From positions 1-53,557 of the forward strand of contig JAILFH010000015.1 of assembly GCA_024697645.1 (NCBI GenBank): a stretch of DNA of 53,557 bases. Reading direction: 5' to 3'. The position numbers and the translations under genes were made by a program. Numbering within the stretch: the first letter of the stretch is position 1; each line of letters begins with the position of its first letter. This DNA is from Prevotella sp. GTDB taxonomy: Bacteria > Bacteroidota > Bacteroidia > Bacteroidales > Bacteroidaceae. Below are positions 53,059-53,557 of this stretch, one piece after another. The notes under the pieces were generated by a model. The model was not told the DNA's origin. It was given only the letters and a program-made list of their open reading frames with translations, and made no database searches.

Positions 53059-53165
53059 GACCTACCGACCTACCATAACCCCTCGCAAACGCCCTCTGGT
53101 AAAGGGTTTGAGGCATGGTAGGTCTTGCGAGAAGACCTACCATACACCTACCATAGACCTACCCT
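53059..53165. repeat. GACCTACC inverted and direct repeats
   Basis: GACCTACCAT (53067-53076) and its complement (53115-53124) close a long imperfect hairpin whose inner part also pairs (CCTC, AAAC, CCCT against AGGG, TTT, GAGG). Further direct copies of ACCTACC lie at 53060-53066, 53135-53141, 53146-53152 and 53157-53163. It follows array C, with the motif CCTGTGCTGA at 52974-52983 between them. Nothing codes here. Confidence 0.75.
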
Positions 53166-53318
53166 TGAGCGATAGAGAAAAGCACTAAATGACAAAGGGA
53201 ATTCTTTTGAAGAAGATCTTCTTAACTCGCTGATTTCCAGCCCATTCCCTTCTTCTGAAATTTCCTCTTTTACTTTTTATTTTTTTATATTACTGTCCGC
53301 TAAACCATAATCCTCATA

Positions 53319-53348
53319 GCCCAACTTCTTGACAGTCAGAAGTTGGGC
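53319..53348. other. perfect 11-base hairpin in the insertion-sequence tail
   Basis: GCCCAACTTCT (53319-53329) and AGAAGTTGGGC (53338-53348) pair perfectly around an 8-base loop. GTTTTT follows on the plus strand, so it may stop transcription entering the element, or be part of the end structure. Confidence 0.6.
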
Positions 53349-53374
53349 GTTTTTACATTCTTGTACAAGCCCCC

Positions 53375-53557
53375 TCAGTCTTTTCCATCATCTGCTGGAG
53401 GAGCTTCCGACGCTTCGGCCAACATGATTTTCAGGTCTCCATCTGGCTGGTTGAAGAAAGTATGCAGGTTGAGATAGTACATAAGGACTATTCTGACCAT
53501 CGTAGCCAATCCTGAGAAACTCCAGTTCCGCTCCAGCGAGCTTTGGAGCAGCGACAG
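53375..53557 (-). CDS. transposase C-terminus (IS4-like), N-terminus outside the window
   Basis: Sixty codons run from the right edge to TGA at 53375. The peptide contains LERNWSFSGLATMVRIVLMY, NLHTFFNQP, then DLKIMLAEASEAPP, which recalls the C-terminal end of IS4-type transposases in Bacteroidales. The DDE catalytic residues would lie beyond the window. Family assignment is from memory of such endings and is moderately sure. Confidence 0.65.
   Translation of the reverse strand: MSLLQSSLERNWSFSGLATMVRIVLMYYLNLHTFFNQPDGDLKIMLAEASEAPPADDGKD

Larger units (their letters stand above)
53292..53557 (-). mobile_element. 3' end of an insertion sequence, cut by window edge
   Basis: A transposase C-terminus runs off the right edge and its non-coding tail ends in the gap. 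The likely element end is near 53292, where ACTGTCCGCTAAACC begins; this is an inference from the look of Bacteroidota transposon ends, as the other end is outside the window. Confidence 0.6.

Overview
The window looks like a chromosomal segment of a Bacteroidales bacterium, most likely Prevotella or a close relative (Segatella, Xylanibacter). The evidence is: two SusC/SusD pairs, lipoproteins with fasciclin (FAS1) domains, FISUMP-domain surface proteins, C-terminal tails resembling type IX secretion signals, no Shine-Dalgarno sequences, and several promoters of the Bacteroidota type (TTTG or TTG, about 20 bases, then TAnnTTTG). No rRNA or CRISPR was seen. Species and substrate assignments are inference.

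Layout. 1-5.5 kb: a truncated exported protein, then a minus-strand row of three mosaic surface proteins built from dockerin-like, lipocalin-like, Ig-like and FISUMP modules. 5.7-9.7 kb: a thioredoxin-fold lipoprotein that lacks the CXXC, a TPR/OmpA-like lipoprotein, tRNA-Leu(TAA), and a small lipoprotein with paired CXXC motifs. 9.7-14.7 kb: a housekeeping block transcribed prmC-recX-comF-pyrE-SRPBCC-argH, sprinkled with short low-complexity repeats, one of which lies in frame inside prmC. 14.7-15.35 kb: a gene-free stretch with two tandem repeat arrays. 15.35-36.5 kb: one minus-strand polysaccharide utilization locus (PUL), transcribed FAS1-susC-susD-FAS1-FAS1-susC-susD and, past a strong terminator, a protein with two GH43 domains. 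37.3-52.6 kb: four very large secreted modular proteins. One may be an unrecognised polysaccharide-degrading enzyme with an alpha/alpha toroid. Three are made of carbohydrate-binding-like modules joined by helical spacers and end in nearly the same tail. 53.3 kb to the end: the 3' end of an insertion sequence.

How it fits together. The PUL would bind a glycan with SusD and FAS1 lipoproteins, import oligosaccharides through SusC, and trim arabinose- or xylose-type links with GH43. No PUL regulator lies in the window. The large modular proteins next door are plausible surface adhesins or glycan binders.

The least explained signal is a set of intergenic tandem arrays with a strict 22-base period (14.83, 36.74 and 52.73 kb) plus a 43-base array at 15.18 kb. 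Two of the 22-base arrays are related in sequence and each is followed by an inverted-repeat element sharing the motif CCTGTGCTGA, which suggests one recurring composite element.
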